Notes: generated by a model not told the origin, from the letters alone. DNA of 47,355 nucleotides from Kistimonas sp. bin40 (GCA_002238585.1 MPMQ01000018.1:1-47355); one strand, 5' to 3'; counted from the stretch's first letter, positions 17,796-27,665 are shown. Translations and numbers: made by a program.

Positions 17796-18422
17796 ATGAA
17801 AAGATCGAGCAATACCGGGATGGCGCTTACCTTGCTACTGGCAAGTGCCATGGCCACCAGAAGCATGGCTGTTGATTTTGCCGTGTTCACTGCTGAGATA
17901 AGTATCCTCAACGAGACGCCTTACACATTGGAACTGGTTGAGCACTCTATAGTGAAAAGCAACCACAGGTGGAAATTCATGCCCTCCCAAGAATTTGCTG
18001 ACAAAGGCTGGTCAATCCAACCGACTGACCTTGTCCGCGTAGGCATGGTTGAATCCCGGAAAGAGGGGATAGAGGGACACTTTATATTCAAGTTCACGCG
18101 CAACTTTGAGGGTGCCGGTGAGAACATCTCCAGGAACACTGGCAAACATTTTGATGCGCATTATAGATTTGCCACAAACCAGGATGGTGATACCTGGTTC
18201 AGGTTACTGGATGATAACGGGCGGACGTACGCCCTCGCTTCTGTTCACATGGTAAGAACCTGTGAAGTGAACAAGAACAGCCTCGGAGCAAGTCACCACC
18301 ACCAGGGCAGCATAGTCATTTTCACGGACAATGTGACAGAGGCCTGCATAAACGACAGAAGTTGTTTGGCAGAAACATTCAAAGACTCGCCAGCCGCTAC
18401 CAAAGGACATCTGGAGTTCTAA
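17796..18422 (+). CDS. Secreted paralogue 2, function unknown
   Basis: The start is ATG 17796, with GGGAGG at good distance; an in-frame ATG 24 bases earlier has no such site. The 208-residue product has a signal peptide (MKRSSNTGMALTLLLASAMA, cleavage near RSMA) followed by TAEISILNETPYTLELVEHS. It shares with paralogue 1 the GIEGHFIFKF strand, NTGKHFDAHYRFA, DGDTWFRLLDDNGRTYALAS, RTCEVN, a His cluster (SHHHQGSIVIF) and a C-terminal CX5C (CINDRSC). Head-to-tail position, shared leader and similarity point to tandem duplication. The fold and target are unknown. Confidence 0.82.
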   Translation: MKRSSNTGMALTLLLASAMATRSMAVDFAVFTAEISILNETPYTLELVEHSIVKSNHRWKFMPSQEFADKGWSIQPTDLVRVGMVESRKEGIEGHFIFKFTRNFEGAGENISRNTGKHFDAHYRFATNQDGDTWFRLLDDNGRTYALASVHMVRTCEVNKNSLGASHHHQGSIVIFTDNVTEACINDRSCLAETFKDSPAATKGHLEF

Positions 18423-18431
18423 AAATTCAGA

Positions 18432-18449
18432 GCCGGGTTTTCACCCGGC
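18432..18449 (+). terminator. Hairpin after secreted paralogue 2
   Basis: GCCGGGT and ACCCGGC form a perfect 7-bp stem with a TTTC loop, ten bases after the stop. There is no T-run. It occupies the same position relative to the gene as the hairpin at 17314. Confidence 0.5.
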
Positions 18450-18830
18450 AACCAGAATCGATGACAGCACCTCCTCATCATAAAGGACAGCTTGTTTGCC
18501 GCTGTTGACAACCTTGACGCCTCGACCTCTCCATTTCCCCCATGGATAGGCAAGCACATATTGATAAGGCCCTCTTTGGCAGCGGCCTGCCCTTTGTCAC
18601 TCTCTGAATCCGGACCTCCCCTTCCATCAAGCGGGCAGTAAGCACAAGTCGCCGGACTTCTTTCGCGGGTGCCGTCCCTCCCGTAACGCCCTTTACGGCC
18701 TGCTGTTGTCTGAAACGCAACAACATTGTCCCCCAAAGTAATTCGAGCCGGGAACCTTTCGGGAAGTTTCCGCAAAGACAAGCGTTTCGACGAGACACAA
18801 CGAAAAGCAAACCAGTCTCTGAGAGGCTCG
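18432..18830 (+). repeat. Duplicated leader of the broken fourth copy
   Basis: This stretch aligns with the leaders of paralogues 2 and 3: the CATAAAGGACAGCTTG block, a GGGCAGTAAGCACAAG block, CCCTCCCGTAACGCCCTT, and GAAACGCAACAACATTGTC. It carries no gene. Confidence 0.55.
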
Positions 18831-18893
18831 TCAGGGAAAATCAATCTGTGGCAGAAGTGCGTTTCTTCTCCTGCGGGAGCCATCTCTACTGAC
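18831..18893 (+). pseudogene. Remnant of a fourth secreted paralogue (signal-peptide part only)
   Basis: The stretch aligns with the signal-peptide codons of the gene at 20921. AAATCAATCTGTGG-AGAAG and GGAGCCATCTCTACTGAC are nearly identical between them. The start codon is lost (ATG has become AGG with a nearby deletion), and a 2-bp loss disturbs the hydrophobic core. Homology to paralogue 3 stops exactly after ACTGAC, where the IS605-type hairpin begins. Nothing resembling the mature protein follows. Confidence 0.7.
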
Positions 18894-18938
18894 CTGGTGC
18901 GCGGCAAGCCCCGTCCTTCAGGGCGGGGAAGATGTCAA
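18894..18938 (+). mobile_element. Solo IS200/IS605-type right end, copy 2
   Basis: This copy has the same 45-bp module and the same 8-bp stem as 11080-11124, differing at the first base and at one base after the stem. It is inserted at the breakpoint of the pseudogene and is preceded by CTGAC. The intact paralogue shows that CTGAC belongs to the target, not the element. No transposase gene is nearby. Confidence 0.72.
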
Positions 18939-19119
18939 ATGACGGGAAACTTTGCCCTCCGCACCGAAAACACAGGCGAGAGCTTCGGGAAGAGTGACAG
19001 CCTTGGGAAAAGCAAAAGCGATGATGAAAGAATCTGGTGTAAGCCGGTAGACAGCAATGAGGGACCCTGTCCTCATGCCTCAGTTCAGATGACGCACAAG
19101 TGCTATGCAGGAGGATGAG

Positions 19120-19440
19120 TTAAACGGATGCACCCACCAGCACTTCTTCACCTTTGTTAGTGGTATGGACTGAAGTGACTGCACCATCCGCACCGGCTGA
19201 GAACTTGATGCTTTTTCGGGAAAGAGCATGCTCAGTTCTGGGCGGATTGGTGCAGATTCATCTGTCCCCTACCAGCGAAAGGTAGATACCATCGCTCCCG
19301 AAGCAGATGTGCCCCCTGATGTTAAGACCTGATGTTAAGACCTGATGCAAACCCCTTCGCAGTATCGGATCCACTGCCTCTGTACCTTCAGACAAAGTGC
19401 CCAGGATGAACCATCTCCCCTTTATTGTGATAACGTGCTA
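19120..19440 (-). pseudogene. Possible decayed reading frame, unknown family
   Basis: On the minus strand a frame runs from a stop near 19440 to TAA at 19120-19122, with a single internal TGA. It reads GRWFILGTLSEGTEAVDPIL, then HICFGSDGIYLSLVGDR, stop, ICTNPPRTEHAL, then FSAGADGAVTSVHTTNKGEE and VLVGASV. The composition looks like real protein, especially the ADGAVTSV C-terminus. There is no start codon or ribosome binding site. A 13-bp duplication (CTGATGTTAAGAC, about 19316-19341) lies inside it. This is a tentative relic. Confidence 0.3.
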
Positions 19441-20480
19441 CGCCGTTACCCCAAAGCTCCTCCCCCAGCATACACGACAGAAGAGAAGCAACCCCATCTA
19501 TATTGATAACGTGCTACGCTTCTCCCCAAGAGTTCCTGCTCCGGCAGACAGGACAGTTGAGAAGCAAACCCAGCCAACTTGTATCTCGTGCATTTATAAG
19601 GTGCACGAGGCGGCCCCCCCAAGAGTTGATGGTCCTGTCAGAAAAAGAGGTCTGAATAATAAAATCATCCTCCCCTATATGCGAGTAACGTGCTTTTCAA
19701 TGGCCCTCGAGGGGCTCTGTTTGCAGACACAAAAGTGGTGAACAAACTATACTGCTTTTCTCTTATGCGGGATAAGGTGCTCAGTAGCAGCCCCGCAAAA
19801 GGTGATCTTCCTTCTGCAAAAAGGAGTATGAAAGAAGAACTTCATCCCTTCTTTCTTTGATAACGTGCTATACAGCAGCCCTCCAGGAGCTCCCGCTCCT
19901 GCGGATAAAAACGTTGTGAAACCAAGCTATCCCGCTTTTCTCTTATGCGGAGATAAGGTGCTCAGTAGCAGCCCCGCAAAAGGTGATCTTCCTTCTTAAA
20001 AAAGGACTATGAAAGAAGAACTTCATCCCTTCTTTCTTTGATAACGTGCTATACAGCAGCCCTCCAAGAGCTGCCGCTCCTGCGGATAAAAAAATTGTGA
20101 AACCAAGCTATCCCGCTTTTCTCTTATGCGGAGATCAGCTGCTCAGTAGCAGCCCTGCAAGAGGTGGTCTTCCTTCTGCAAAAAGGAGTATGAAAGAAGA
20201 ACTTCATCCCCTCTTTCGTTGATAACGTGCTATACAGCAGCCCTCCAGGAGCCGCTTCTCCTGCAGATAAAACAGTTGTGAAACCAAGCCATCCCACTTT
20301 TCTCTCATGCACTGACAAGCTGCTGCATAGCAGTGCATCAAGAGTTCATGCTCCGCCAGACAAACGCGTTATGATTGCAGGAGCTCCCCCCCGCGCACTG
20401 ATAACGTGCTATATCCAGATAGCATCAACAGCAGAGACTGTTTTACACAATCCTTCAGATGCGCATTTATCACTTCAAGG
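19429..20480. repeat. Array of about twelve ~90-bp half-units forming 181-bp tandem repeats
   Basis: Half-units start with GATAACGTGCTA or GATAAGGTGCTC at 19429, 19505, 19595, 19684, 19771, 19859, 19952, 20040, 20133, 20221, 20314 and 20400. The central part (19771-20313) is three nearly identical 181-bp units, each an 88-bp plus a 93-bp half. The 93-bp half reads as 31 codons (DNVLYSSPPGAPAPADKNVV, then KPSYPAFLLCG). Halves are related to each other in that frame. Because 181 is not a multiple of three and stops occur, no continuous gene exists today. Confidence 0.85.
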
Positions 20481-20507
20481 GAGACACGGGTGCCTTACAA
20501 CTCTCAG

Positions 20508-20920
20508 GGCTGGGTTCTCATCAAACTCGGCAACGGCACCAGATAAACGCAAACTCCAGCATAAAGGACAGCCTGGTTTCTGCTGCAGGCATGCCATCTT
20601 CTCCACACAGCGCCGACCACCACACTGCCCCCATCAATTGGCAGGCCAATATGGATAATGTTCTCCCGGGCAGAGATCTCTCCAGAGTTTTTCCCTGAAT
20701 ATGGATCCATCTCTTTTCCGGCCGGCAGCAAGCACAAGCCTGTGCGCTCCGTTCACTGGCACCTCCCCTCCCGCAACAGCCTTCGCGACTGCAGTTGCAT
20801 GAAACTCAACAACCTTGTCCTGCAAAGTCATCAAAGTCAGGAGCTTGTCGGGAACCTTCCAGCAAAGAAGAACTCGGACAGGATGCAACCGCAAACAATG
20901 CAGATCCTGCGAGGCTCGTT
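20508..20920 (+). repeat. Duplicated leader region of secreted paralogue 3
   Basis: This leader is related to those at 17314 and 18432, sharing TCATCAAACTCGGCA, CATAAAGGACAGC, GGCAGCAAGCACAAG, and CCTCCCGCAACAGCCTTCG. It ends in a GAGG Shine-Dalgarno seven bases before the paralogue 3 start. It holds no gene. Confidence 0.6.
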
Positions 20921-21652
20921 ATGAAAAAATCAATCTGTGGTAGAAGCGCGCTGCTTCTTCTCCTGGCTGGAGCCATTTCTACTGACAGCATGGCTGCTGA
21001 CGCCGAAAGAATTGAGGTGGATATCACTATACTCAACACCACCCCTTTCTCCCTGGAAGTCCTTACACACTCAACGGTGACTCCATACTGGAAGAGGGGC
21101 AAAACGGTAGATTTCGATCTGAAAGGCAATTACATAGCGCCCGGCGCATCTATCCATGCAGGCCATGGTTACTCACAATACAGTGAGGAGGCGCGAAACT
21201 CTTGTCACTTTCAGGACAACGAGGAAACGGTGCGCTCTTGTCAGCCCCAGGACAACGAGATTGAGGGAAGCTTTGTCTTTCAAATCCAAAACACGCAGGA
21301 GCGTTTCAGGGCAGCCTACCACTTTGGAAGCAGCAGAGACGATGATGACAAGGCTTGGTTCCAGGTGTTGGGGCAAGACGTCATGGACTTGTTAACCGGT
21401 TCAAAGGACGAGCCCTGGTTTCGGGCGTTCGGGGAAGACGGCCAGCCCTATCCGCTCGTCTCGCTTGACATGGTCAACACCATAGAGATCCAGGAGGACC
21501 CACTTCATGGACACACCCACAAACACGCCTGCACTGTCGTCATTTCCATGGAGCCCCAGACGGTCGAGTGCATAGAAAAGGGAGACTGTCCTGCGAGGAA
21601 AGGCAAGCGCTCACTGCCAGTAGCGTCACCCAGGAAAACAACTGTACTCTGA
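20921..21652 (+). CDS. Secreted paralogue 3 (divergent, with insertions), function unknown
   Basis: The start is ATG 20921, with GAGG at 20911; a longer in-frame start at 20795 would lie inside the duplicated leader. The 243-residue product has a signal peptide (SICGRSALLLLLAGAIS, cleavage near SMAA) and the family signature VDITILNTTPFSLEVLTHST. Compared with the other two it has an extra Cys pair (NSCHFQDNEETVRSCQPQD) and a duplicated WF motif (KAWFQVLGQD, then EPWFRAFGEDGQPYPL). A His-rich strand (HGHTHKHACTVVIS) and a CX5C (CIEKGDC) close the protein. It is clearly the same family but more diverged. Confidence 0.8.
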   Translation: MKKSICGRSALLLLLAGAISTDSMAADAERIEVDITILNTTPFSLEVLTHSTVTPYWKRGKTVDFDLKGNYIAPGASIHAGHGYSQYSEEARNSCHFQDNEETVRSCQPQDNEIEGSFVFQIQNTQERFRAAYHFGSSRDDDDKAWFQVLGQDVMDLLTGSKDEPWFRAFGEDGQPYPLVSLDMVNTIEIQEDPLHGHTHKHACTVVISMEPQTVECIEKGDCPARKGKRSLPVASPRKTTVL

Positions 21653-22127
21653 GCAATCTGTGACAGGCTTTCTCGTTCGTCCCGCGCGAATACAAGAGAT
21701 AGCCTGTCGCCCCTCTCTGCTGAGTCGCGGTCCTTGCCGCAAGGGCTCTGCGCAATATTTATTGAACACACAGCTTGGCGGGAGCCTGCTATCGGCACCG
21801 CTCCCGCCGAGCGCGTGTCTGTGTGCGAATGGCTTTTGGGTCGGCCGCTCTTCATCAGGGTGCTAAAAGAAAGTGTGGGTGGGGACGAGAGCTGGGCAAA
21901 AGCGATCGCGGGCAAACAACAAAAACAACAGCACAAAGAACGCTACAGAGCAGAAAAAGGGAAACCGTCCTGAACGCGAAGAAAGCGCCATCACCGAAGG
22001 ATAGAAAGGTCCACGCACAGCCGAGAATCAATACTGAACCGACTCAAAGTGATCCAGGAGGGCTCTCATCTTGACGCCGGTCCAAAACAGGCACCAGCAC
22101 GAGAACCACTCCTGGCCGCAGTCCCTG
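21653..22127. other. Intergenic stretch, nothing recognised
   Basis: This 475-bp stretch lies between the convergent paralogue 3 and secA. Short plus-strand frames exist but show no ribosome binding site or domain. No clear terminator with a T-run was found. Confidence 0.4.
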
Positions 22128-24848
22128 TCAGTCGGCCAGCTTGCCGTGGCACTGCTTGAACTTGCGCCCGGAACCGCACGGACAGGCCTCATTACGCCCC
22201 ACCTTGCGACCACTACGTACCAGAGGAGCCGCAGGTCCTCGACCATCTCCGGCAGCGGACGCGTCTGCCTCATCCACCTTCGCATGATGCAATGTCAACT
22301 TCTGGGGAGCGGGAACCCTGTCTCTGGCCTCCTCTGCGTCTACACCTTCTATGTGAATGTGAGAAAGCACACGTATCAACTCATGCCGTATTTCTGCCAG
22401 CATCCGGGAAAAAAGATCGAAAGCCTCTCTCTTGTACTCCTGCTTCGGATTTCTTGCGGCATACCCCCTCAGGTGAATACTCTGGCGCAGATAATCCATG
22501 GTTGCCAGATGATCCTTCCACTTCTCATCCAGAATGCGCAGGAGAATGTGCTTTTCAAAACCGCGCATGGCCTCGGCACCAACCAGCTCTTCCCGCTCCC
22601 GCCAGGCCGACTGCACGCTTTCCATAATGCGCCCGCGCAAGTCCTCCTCAGCAAGATCATGCTCTTCATCCAGCCACTTTTGCAGCGGCAACTGGGCGTC
22701 AAGCTCGCTCACCAATGCCTTCTCCAGACCCGCCACATCCCACTGCTCTTCCAGACTCCGGGGCGGAATACAGGTGTCGACAATATCCTGCAACACCTCC
22801 GCCAACATGGCATCGACACTATCCTTCACAGACTCTTTCACCAACAACTCTGCGCGCTGGGCATACACCAGCTTGCGCTGCTCGTTGGCGACGTCATCAT
22901 ACTCAAGAAGATTTCTGCGAATATCGAAATTACGGCCTTCGACCTTACGCTGCGCACGCTCTATCGCCTTGGTCACCATGCGATGTTCAACGGCTTCTCC
23001 CTGCTCCATGCCCAGGGCCTGCATGAATGTCTTGACTCTGTCCGATGCAAAAATACGCATCAGATCATCTTCAAGCGAAAGATAAAAACGGGACGAGCCC
23101 GGATCACCCTGGCGCCCGGCGCGGCCGCGCAGCTGATTATCTATACGACGCGACTCATGACGCTCGGTCCCTATAATGTGCAGGCCACCTGCTGCCAGAA
23201 CCTTGTCGTGCGCCTCCTGCCATTCAAGACGTAATTTCTCGACCGCATCAGGATCCTCAAGCTTGTCACCTTCCAGACTCCAGTTGCCACCCAGAATAAT
23301 ATCCGTACCACGACCCGCCATGTTGGTCGCTATAGTCACAGCGCCAGGACGCCCGGCCTGGGCGATGATCTCGGCCTCTTTTTCATGAAACTTGGCATTG
23401 AGAACCTGATGCTCTATTCCCGCACTGCTCAAGGCGGCAGACAGCGCCTCCGACGAATCAATGGACACCGTGCCTACCAGAACAGGTCGACCTGCCGCCA
23501 CAGTTTCCTTGATGTCTTCTATGATGGCCTCGTACTTTTCCTGCAGCGTCAGGTAAACCAGATCGTTCCGGTCCTCGCGGACCATAGGCTTGTGCGTGGG
23601 CACAACCACCACATCCAGACCGTAAATATTACGGAACTCATAGGCCTCTGTGTCCGCCGTGCCCGTCATACCCGACAGCTTGTCGTACAAGCGGAAATAA
23701 TTCTGGAATGTGGTCGAGGCCAGCGTCTGACTTTCCGGTTGAACAGGAAGCTTTTCCTTGGCTTCAAGGGCCTGATGCAGCCCCTCCGACAAGCGGCGGC
23801 CCGGCATGGTACGTCCGGTATGCTCATCGACCAGCAGTATTTCCTGGTCACTGACGATGTACTCAACATTCCGGTGGAACAGGACATGCGCCTTGAGTGC
23901 CGCCTGAGCATGGTGCAAAAGATTCAGATTATGGGGCGCATACAAGCTTTCCCCTTCTGACAGGTGTCCCTCTTTGGTCAGCATTTCCTCGATAAACTGA
24001 TGCCCCAGTTCTGTCAGCTCAACCTGGCGCGTCTTTTCATCGACTGTATAGTGACCTGTTTCCTCAACCCCCTCTTCCTGCTCCGCGTCCGACAGTATTG
24101 GCTGGCGCACAAGGGACGGCGCCAGGCCGTCCATGACCCGGTATAACTGCGAACTGCTTTCGGCAGGACCGGAGATCACGAGAGGCGTCCTGGCTTCATC
24201 AATCAGTATCGAATCCACCTCATCTGCGATCGCGAAGTTCAGACCACGCTGCACACGATCCTGCTGCCGGAACGCCATGTTGTCGCGCAGATAATCAAAT
24301 CCGAACTCATTGTTGGTGCCATAGGTAATGTCCGCCTGGTAGGCAGCACGTTTTTCTGCCGCACTCTGTTGAGAAACGACCACCGCGACAGTCAGCCCCA
24401 GGCTCTCGTACAAAGGCTGCATCCATCTGGCATCACGACAGGCCAGATATTCGTTCACTGTCACCACGTGCACGCCCCGGCCCGGCAGGGCATTGAGATA
24501 GGCTGCCAGTGTCGCCATCAGGGTCTTGCCTTCACCGGTACGCATTTCCGCTATGCGCCCTTCGTGCAACACCATGCCTCCGATCAGCTGCACATCGAAA
24601 TGGCGCATTCCCATGATACGGCGACTGGCTTCACGACAGAGCGCAAAGGCCTCCACCAGCAGATCATCGAGCGGCTCCCCCTGCCCGGCTCGCTCCCGTA
24701 ACTGCAGGCTGCGGGCTTTCAGGGCATCCTCGTCGAGAGACTGCAAGTCGCTTTCCAGCTGACCAATCAAACGAGCACGCTTGCGCATCCTCTCCAACTG
24801 GCGATCGTTCCGGCTGCCTATAACTTTCTTGACGAGAGATGCAAACAT
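22128..24848 (-). CDS. secA: Preprotein translocase ATPase SecA
   Basis: SecA is the peripheral motor ATPase that drives unfolded preproteins through SecYEG. The 906-residue length fits the family. Visible features are Walker A (MRTGEGKTL, near residue 105), the DEAD-like motif ([20 protein letters not shown], near 210), the [10 protein letters not shown] and [12 protein letters not shown] motifs, the [10 protein letters not shown] arginine-finger region, and a C-terminal zinc-binding tail [15 protein letters not shown] that contacts SecB and phospholipid. It ends the long minus-strand run, 494 bp after lpxC. No SecM arrest peptide is visible in that gap. Confidence 0.98.
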   Translation of the reverse strand: MFASLVKKVIGSRNDRQLERMRKRARLIGQLESDLQSLDEDALKARSLQLRERAGQGEPLDDLLVEAFALCREASRRIMGMRHFDVQLIGGMVLHEGRIAEMRTGEGKTLMATLAAYLNALPGRGVHVVTVNEYLACRDARWMQPLYESLGLTVAVVVSQQSAAEKRAAYQADITYGTNNEFGFDYLRDNMAFRQQDRVQRGLNFAIADEVDSILIDEARTPLVISGPAESSSQLYRVMDGLAPSLVRQPILSDAEQEEGVEETGHYTVDEKTRQVELTELGHQFIEEMLTKEGHLSEGESLYAPHNLNLLHHAQAALKAHVLFHRNVEYIVSDQEILLVDEHTGRTMPGRRLSEGLHQALEAKEKLPVQPESQTLASTTFQNYFRLYDKLSGMTGTADTEAYEFRNIYGLDVVVVPTHKPMVREDRNDLVYLTLQEKYEAIIEDIKETVAAGRPVLVGTVSIDSSEALSAALSSAGIEHQVLNAKFHEKEAEIIAQAGRPGAVTIATNMAGRGTDIILGGNWSLEGDKLEDPDAVEKLRLEWQEAHDKVLAAGGLHIIGTERHESRRIDNQLRGRAGRQGDPGSSRFYLSLEDDLMRIFASDRVKTFMQALGMEQGEAVEHRMVTKAIERAQRKVEGRNFDIRRNLLEYDDVANEQRKLVYAQRAELLVKESVKDSVDAMLAEVLQDIVDTCIPPRSLEEQWDVAGLEKALVSELDAQLPLQKWLDEEHDLAEEDLRGRIMESVQSAWREREELVGAEAMRGFEKHILLRILDEKWKDHLATMDYLRQSIHLRGYAARNPKQEYKREAFDLFSRMLAEIRHELIRVLSHIHIEGVDAEEARDRVPAPQKLTLHHAKVDEADASAAGDGRGPAAPLVRSGRKVGRNEACPCGSGRKFKQCHGKLAD

Positions 24849-25342
24849 TGTTTTTTTGCCTAAATGCCTCGGTTCTACACGTTCACAGTCTGGAACACCA
24901 GTGCCTCACACAGCCTGCTGGAAGAAGACCGCAAGGTGCGGGCAGAAACAGGTTCCAGAGCACCTTGTTATCAGTCAACGAACCCCTGTGCAGCACACAA
25001 CATCGCTTCGCTTCTGTGACTCCGTTCTTCTTGTTTCCCGGCACAGCACAGCTCACTGCGGGCGGGCTTGCACGACACCATCGGGCCGATCAGATCGCAG
25101 CGCCGCGCGCAGCAGGCAAGACGCCCTGACAGCTTCTTGTGACAGAGCCCGAACCCACAGACCTGCACCCCGGGAACCCGCAAAAGCAGGGACCGCACTA
25201 CCCGGGACCGCCAGCACCCTTATCACACAGGCCACCTGAACGCGCAGCCATACAGACGACAAGAACCGAAGGCACCGGCCACCAGCCTGCAAGCAACAGG
25301 CCAGAGGATGGCGCGGGTCGCAAGAGCACCTCTTGCATAGAC
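24849..25342. other. Intergenic stretch between lpxC and secA
   Basis: This 494-bp stretch occupies the place where enterobacteria carry secM. Minus-strand frames at 25053-25346 and 25198-25497 contain hydrophobic stretches, but nothing resembling the WIxxxxGIRAGP arrest motif. They are Cys/Arg-rich and unconvincing. I see no gene. The secA promoter presumably lies here but could not be pinned down. Confidence 0.45.
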
Positions 25343-26257
25343 TCAAGCCGGCAAGGGCACAGGAAAAGCACAGGAAGCAGGGGCACGGGATGCATCAGGG
25401 AATGTAACGACTTCCCAGGCAGACTCATCAGCCAGCAGAGAATGCAGCAATCTGGTATTGAGCGCGTGACCCGATTTGTGACCAACAAACTCACCAATCA
25501 GACTATTGCCCAGCAGATATAAATCTCCAATAGCATCGAGTATCTTGTGCCTGACAAACTCGTCTTCGTAACGCAGTCCATCCTCGTTCAGAATACGGTA
25601 GTCATCAATGACTATCGCGTTGTCAATGCTCCCGCCGAGTGCGAGGTTGTTGGAGCGCATGCGCTCAATATCCTTCAGAAACCCAAATGTGCGAGCACGG
25701 CTGACTTCCTTCACGAAGGACGAACTGGAAAAGTCGATACTGGCCTCCCGGGCCAGATCGCGAAATACAGGATGATCAAAGTCAACAGAGAAGCTGACCC
25801 TGAAGCCATCAAAAGGAAGAAATGTTGCCGACTTGTCGCCCTGCTCAACAGTCACTTTCTTCTTGATGCGAATAAAACGCTTGGGCCTGGATTGCTCTTC
25901 GACACCCGCCGATTGAATAAGGAAAACAAAAGGCCCGGCACTGCCATCCATAATAGGGACCTCAGAGGCACTCACATCGACATAGGCATTGTCTATACCG
26001 AGCCCGGCCATGGCCGACAAGAGATGCTCGACCGTATCGATCTGCACCCCATCCTTGCACAAGGATGTGCACAGGGTCGTCTGCCCCACATTACAAGCCC
26101 GGGCAGGAATCTCAACAACCGGATCCAGGTCTGTCCTGCAGAAAACGATTCCTGTATCAGGCGGTGCCGACCTCAAAGTCAGATAAACCTTCTTGCCTGA
26201 ATGCAACCCCACACCCTTTGCGCGAATGCTGTTCTTCAGTGTACGCTGCTTGACCAT
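25343..26257 (-). CDS. lpxC: UDP-3-O-acyl-N-acetylglucosamine deacetylase LpxC
   Basis: LpxC is the zinc deacetylase catalysing the committed step of lipid A synthesis in the cytoplasm. The 304-residue length is normal. Motifs are [10 protein letters not shown] near the start, the zinc ligand in [17 protein letters not shown] (His near 79), and the second zinc site [14 protein letters not shown] (His and Asp near 238 and 242). The catalytic GHKSGHALN His lies near 265. It is 145 bp downstream of ftsZ, as in other gammaproteobacteria. Its presence shows a lipopolysaccharide outer membrane. Confidence 0.98.
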   Translation of the reverse strand: MVKQRTLKNSIRAKGVGLHSGKKVYLTLRSAPPDTGIVFCRTDLDPVVEIPARACNVGQTTLCTSLCKDGVQIDTVEHLLSAMAGLGIDNAYVDVSASEVPIMDGSAGPFVFLIQSAGVEEQSRPKRFIRIKKKVTVEQGDKSATFLPFDGFRVSFSVDFDHPVFRDLAREASIDFSSSSFVKEVSRARTFGFLKDIERMRSNNLALGGSIDNAIVIDDYRILNEDGLRYEDEFVRHKILDAIGDLYLLGNSLIGEFVGHKSGHALNTRLLHSLLADESAWEVVTFPDASRAPASCAFPVPLPA

Positions 26258-26358
26258 AGGACCGGCCTGCCCCCCCTTGGAGCTTCACTTGCGAGGGCGC
26301 CCATCCGCTGAAGACCTGGCAGGTACCCTTTCCTTTTGGGGCGCCCAAATAGCCGACC

Positions 26359-26388
26359 ATTCTATACAAAGACGCCCCCCGACTGCAA
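26359..26388 (-). promoter_or_regulatory. Candidate promoter between ftsZ and lpxC
   Basis: On the minus strand TTGCAG (26388-26383) is followed after 18 bp by TAGAAT (26364-26359). It lies about 100 bp before lpxC. An own lpxC promoter in this gap is common in the group. The -35 match is weak. Confidence 0.33.
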
Positions 26389-26402
26389 TCAGACAAGTGA
26401 AT

Positions 26403-27599
26403 TTATTCTACCTGTCGGCGCAAAAACGCTGGGATATCGAGATAATCCCGCGTTTCAGGCGTTGCCTGGGCCGTCTCGGCAGCAGGAACGGCCTCGCTAT
26501 TGGCCGTAGCAGGCTGCTGGCGGTGACGAACCACCGCAGGACGCTCCAGCCCGCTGTAGCCCACCGCGCTGCCCGGCTCGGCACGCACCACCCTGGGCGT
26601 ACGCGCCTCACTGGTGCTGGCAGGAGCCGTTGTGGCAGCCGGCGCCTCACCCAACCCGGTAGCGACCACAGTCACTCGCAACTCATCCGTAATTTCAGGA
26701 TCAATAACTGTTCCGATCACGACCGTAGCATCATCTGATGCATAGCGAGACACAGCATCACCAACTTCCTGAAACTCACCAATCGAAAAGTCCAGCCCCA
26801 CAGTGATATTGACCAGAATGCCGCTCGCTCCCTGCAAATCAACATCTTCCAGCAGTGGGCTGCGAATGGCAGACTCTGCCGCATCGGAAGCACGGGTCTC
26901 GCCACTGGCAACCCCCGTTCCCATCATGGCCATTCCCATTTCAGACATCACAGTGCGCACATCCGCAAAGTCCACATTGATCATTCCCGGGCGAATAATC
27001 AAATCGGCAATACCCTGGACGGCCCCCAACAAAACGTCATTGGCCGCACTGAAAGCCGACAGCAGACTGGCATTCTTGCCCAGAACGGGCAGCAGCTTTT
27101 CATTCGGAATGGTGATCAGGGAATCAACGTGCTCTGACAATTCTTTCAAACCCGCAGCGGCGACCGTCATTCGCTTGCGGCCTTCAAAGGGGAATGGACG
27201 CGTGACCACAGCCACCGTCAGAATGCCCAGCTCCCGGGCGACCTGCGCCACCACCGGCGCCGCACCCGTTCCGGTCCCGCCGCCCATTCCGGCGGTAATA
27301 AAAACCATATCAGCGCCAGCCAGTACTTCGGAAATACGCTCACGATCCTCCTGCGCCGCCTGACGACCAATCTCCGGGTTGGCCCCCGCCCCCAGTCCCT
27401 TGGTAATACCTGTACCCAACTGAAGCAAAGTGCGAGCATTGAGATGCTTGAGAGCCTGGGAATCCGTATTGGCGACAATAAAATCAACGCCTTCAACCTG
27501 GCTGTTGAGCATATGGTTCACCGCATTGCCGCCGCCGCCACCAACGCCAACTACCTTGATTACCGCGTCCTGCGGAACACTGTCTACCAGCTCGAACAT
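26403..27599 (-). CDS. ftsZ: Cell division GTPase FtsZ
   Basis: FtsZ is the tubulin-like GTPase that forms the division ring. The chosen ATG at 27599 has GAGGA seven bases upstream and gives 398 residues starting [20 protein letters not shown]. The longer in-frame start at 27650 lacks a site. Motifs are [11 protein letters not shown], the tubulin signature [15 protein letters not shown], and the synergy-loop region [12 protein letters not shown] Pro/Ala-rich linker follows, then the C-terminal peptide [12 protein letters not shown] that binds FtsA and ZipA. It is 66 bp downstream of ftsA. Confidence 0.98.
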   Translation of the reverse strand: MFELVDSVPQDAVIKVVGVGGGGGNAVNHMLNSQVEGVDFIVANTDSQALKHLNARTLLQLGTGITKGLGAGANPEIGRQAAQEDRERISEVLAGADMVFITAGMGGGTGTGAAPVVAQVARELGILTVAVVTRPFPFEGRKRMTVAAAGLKELSEHVDSLITIPNEKLLPVLGKNASLLSAFSAANDVLLGAVQGIADLIIRPGMINVDFADVRTVMSEMGMAMMGTGVASGETRASDAAESAIRSPLLEDVDLQGASGILVNITVGLDFSIGEFQEVGDAVSRYASDDATVVIGTVIDPEITDELRVTVVATGLGEAPAATTAPASTSEARTPRVVRAEPGSAVGYSGLERPAVVRHRQQPATANSEAVPAAETAQATPETRDYLDIPAFLRRQVE

Positions 27600-27665
27600 A
27601 ATAGGTTCCTCATATTCAATGGACACTGTATGCGGGTCCACCCACTCCATCCAACAGAAGGAAAC

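Noticed and set aside
19429-20480. CRISPR array
   Set aside because: The whole ~90-bp unit is conserved, with no short repeat plus unique spacer pattern and no cas genes in the window.
22071-23234. A 387-codon plus-strand frame opposite secA
   Set aside because: It is the antisense shadow of a certain gene and has no independent support. The same holds for the long antisense frames over gspE, murC-ddl, murD, murE and ftsI.
24849-25342. A secM gene between lpxC and secA
   Set aside because: The position fits, but no frame contains an arrest motif like WIxxxxGIRAGP and the candidate frames are Cys/Arg-rich without a clean signal peptide.
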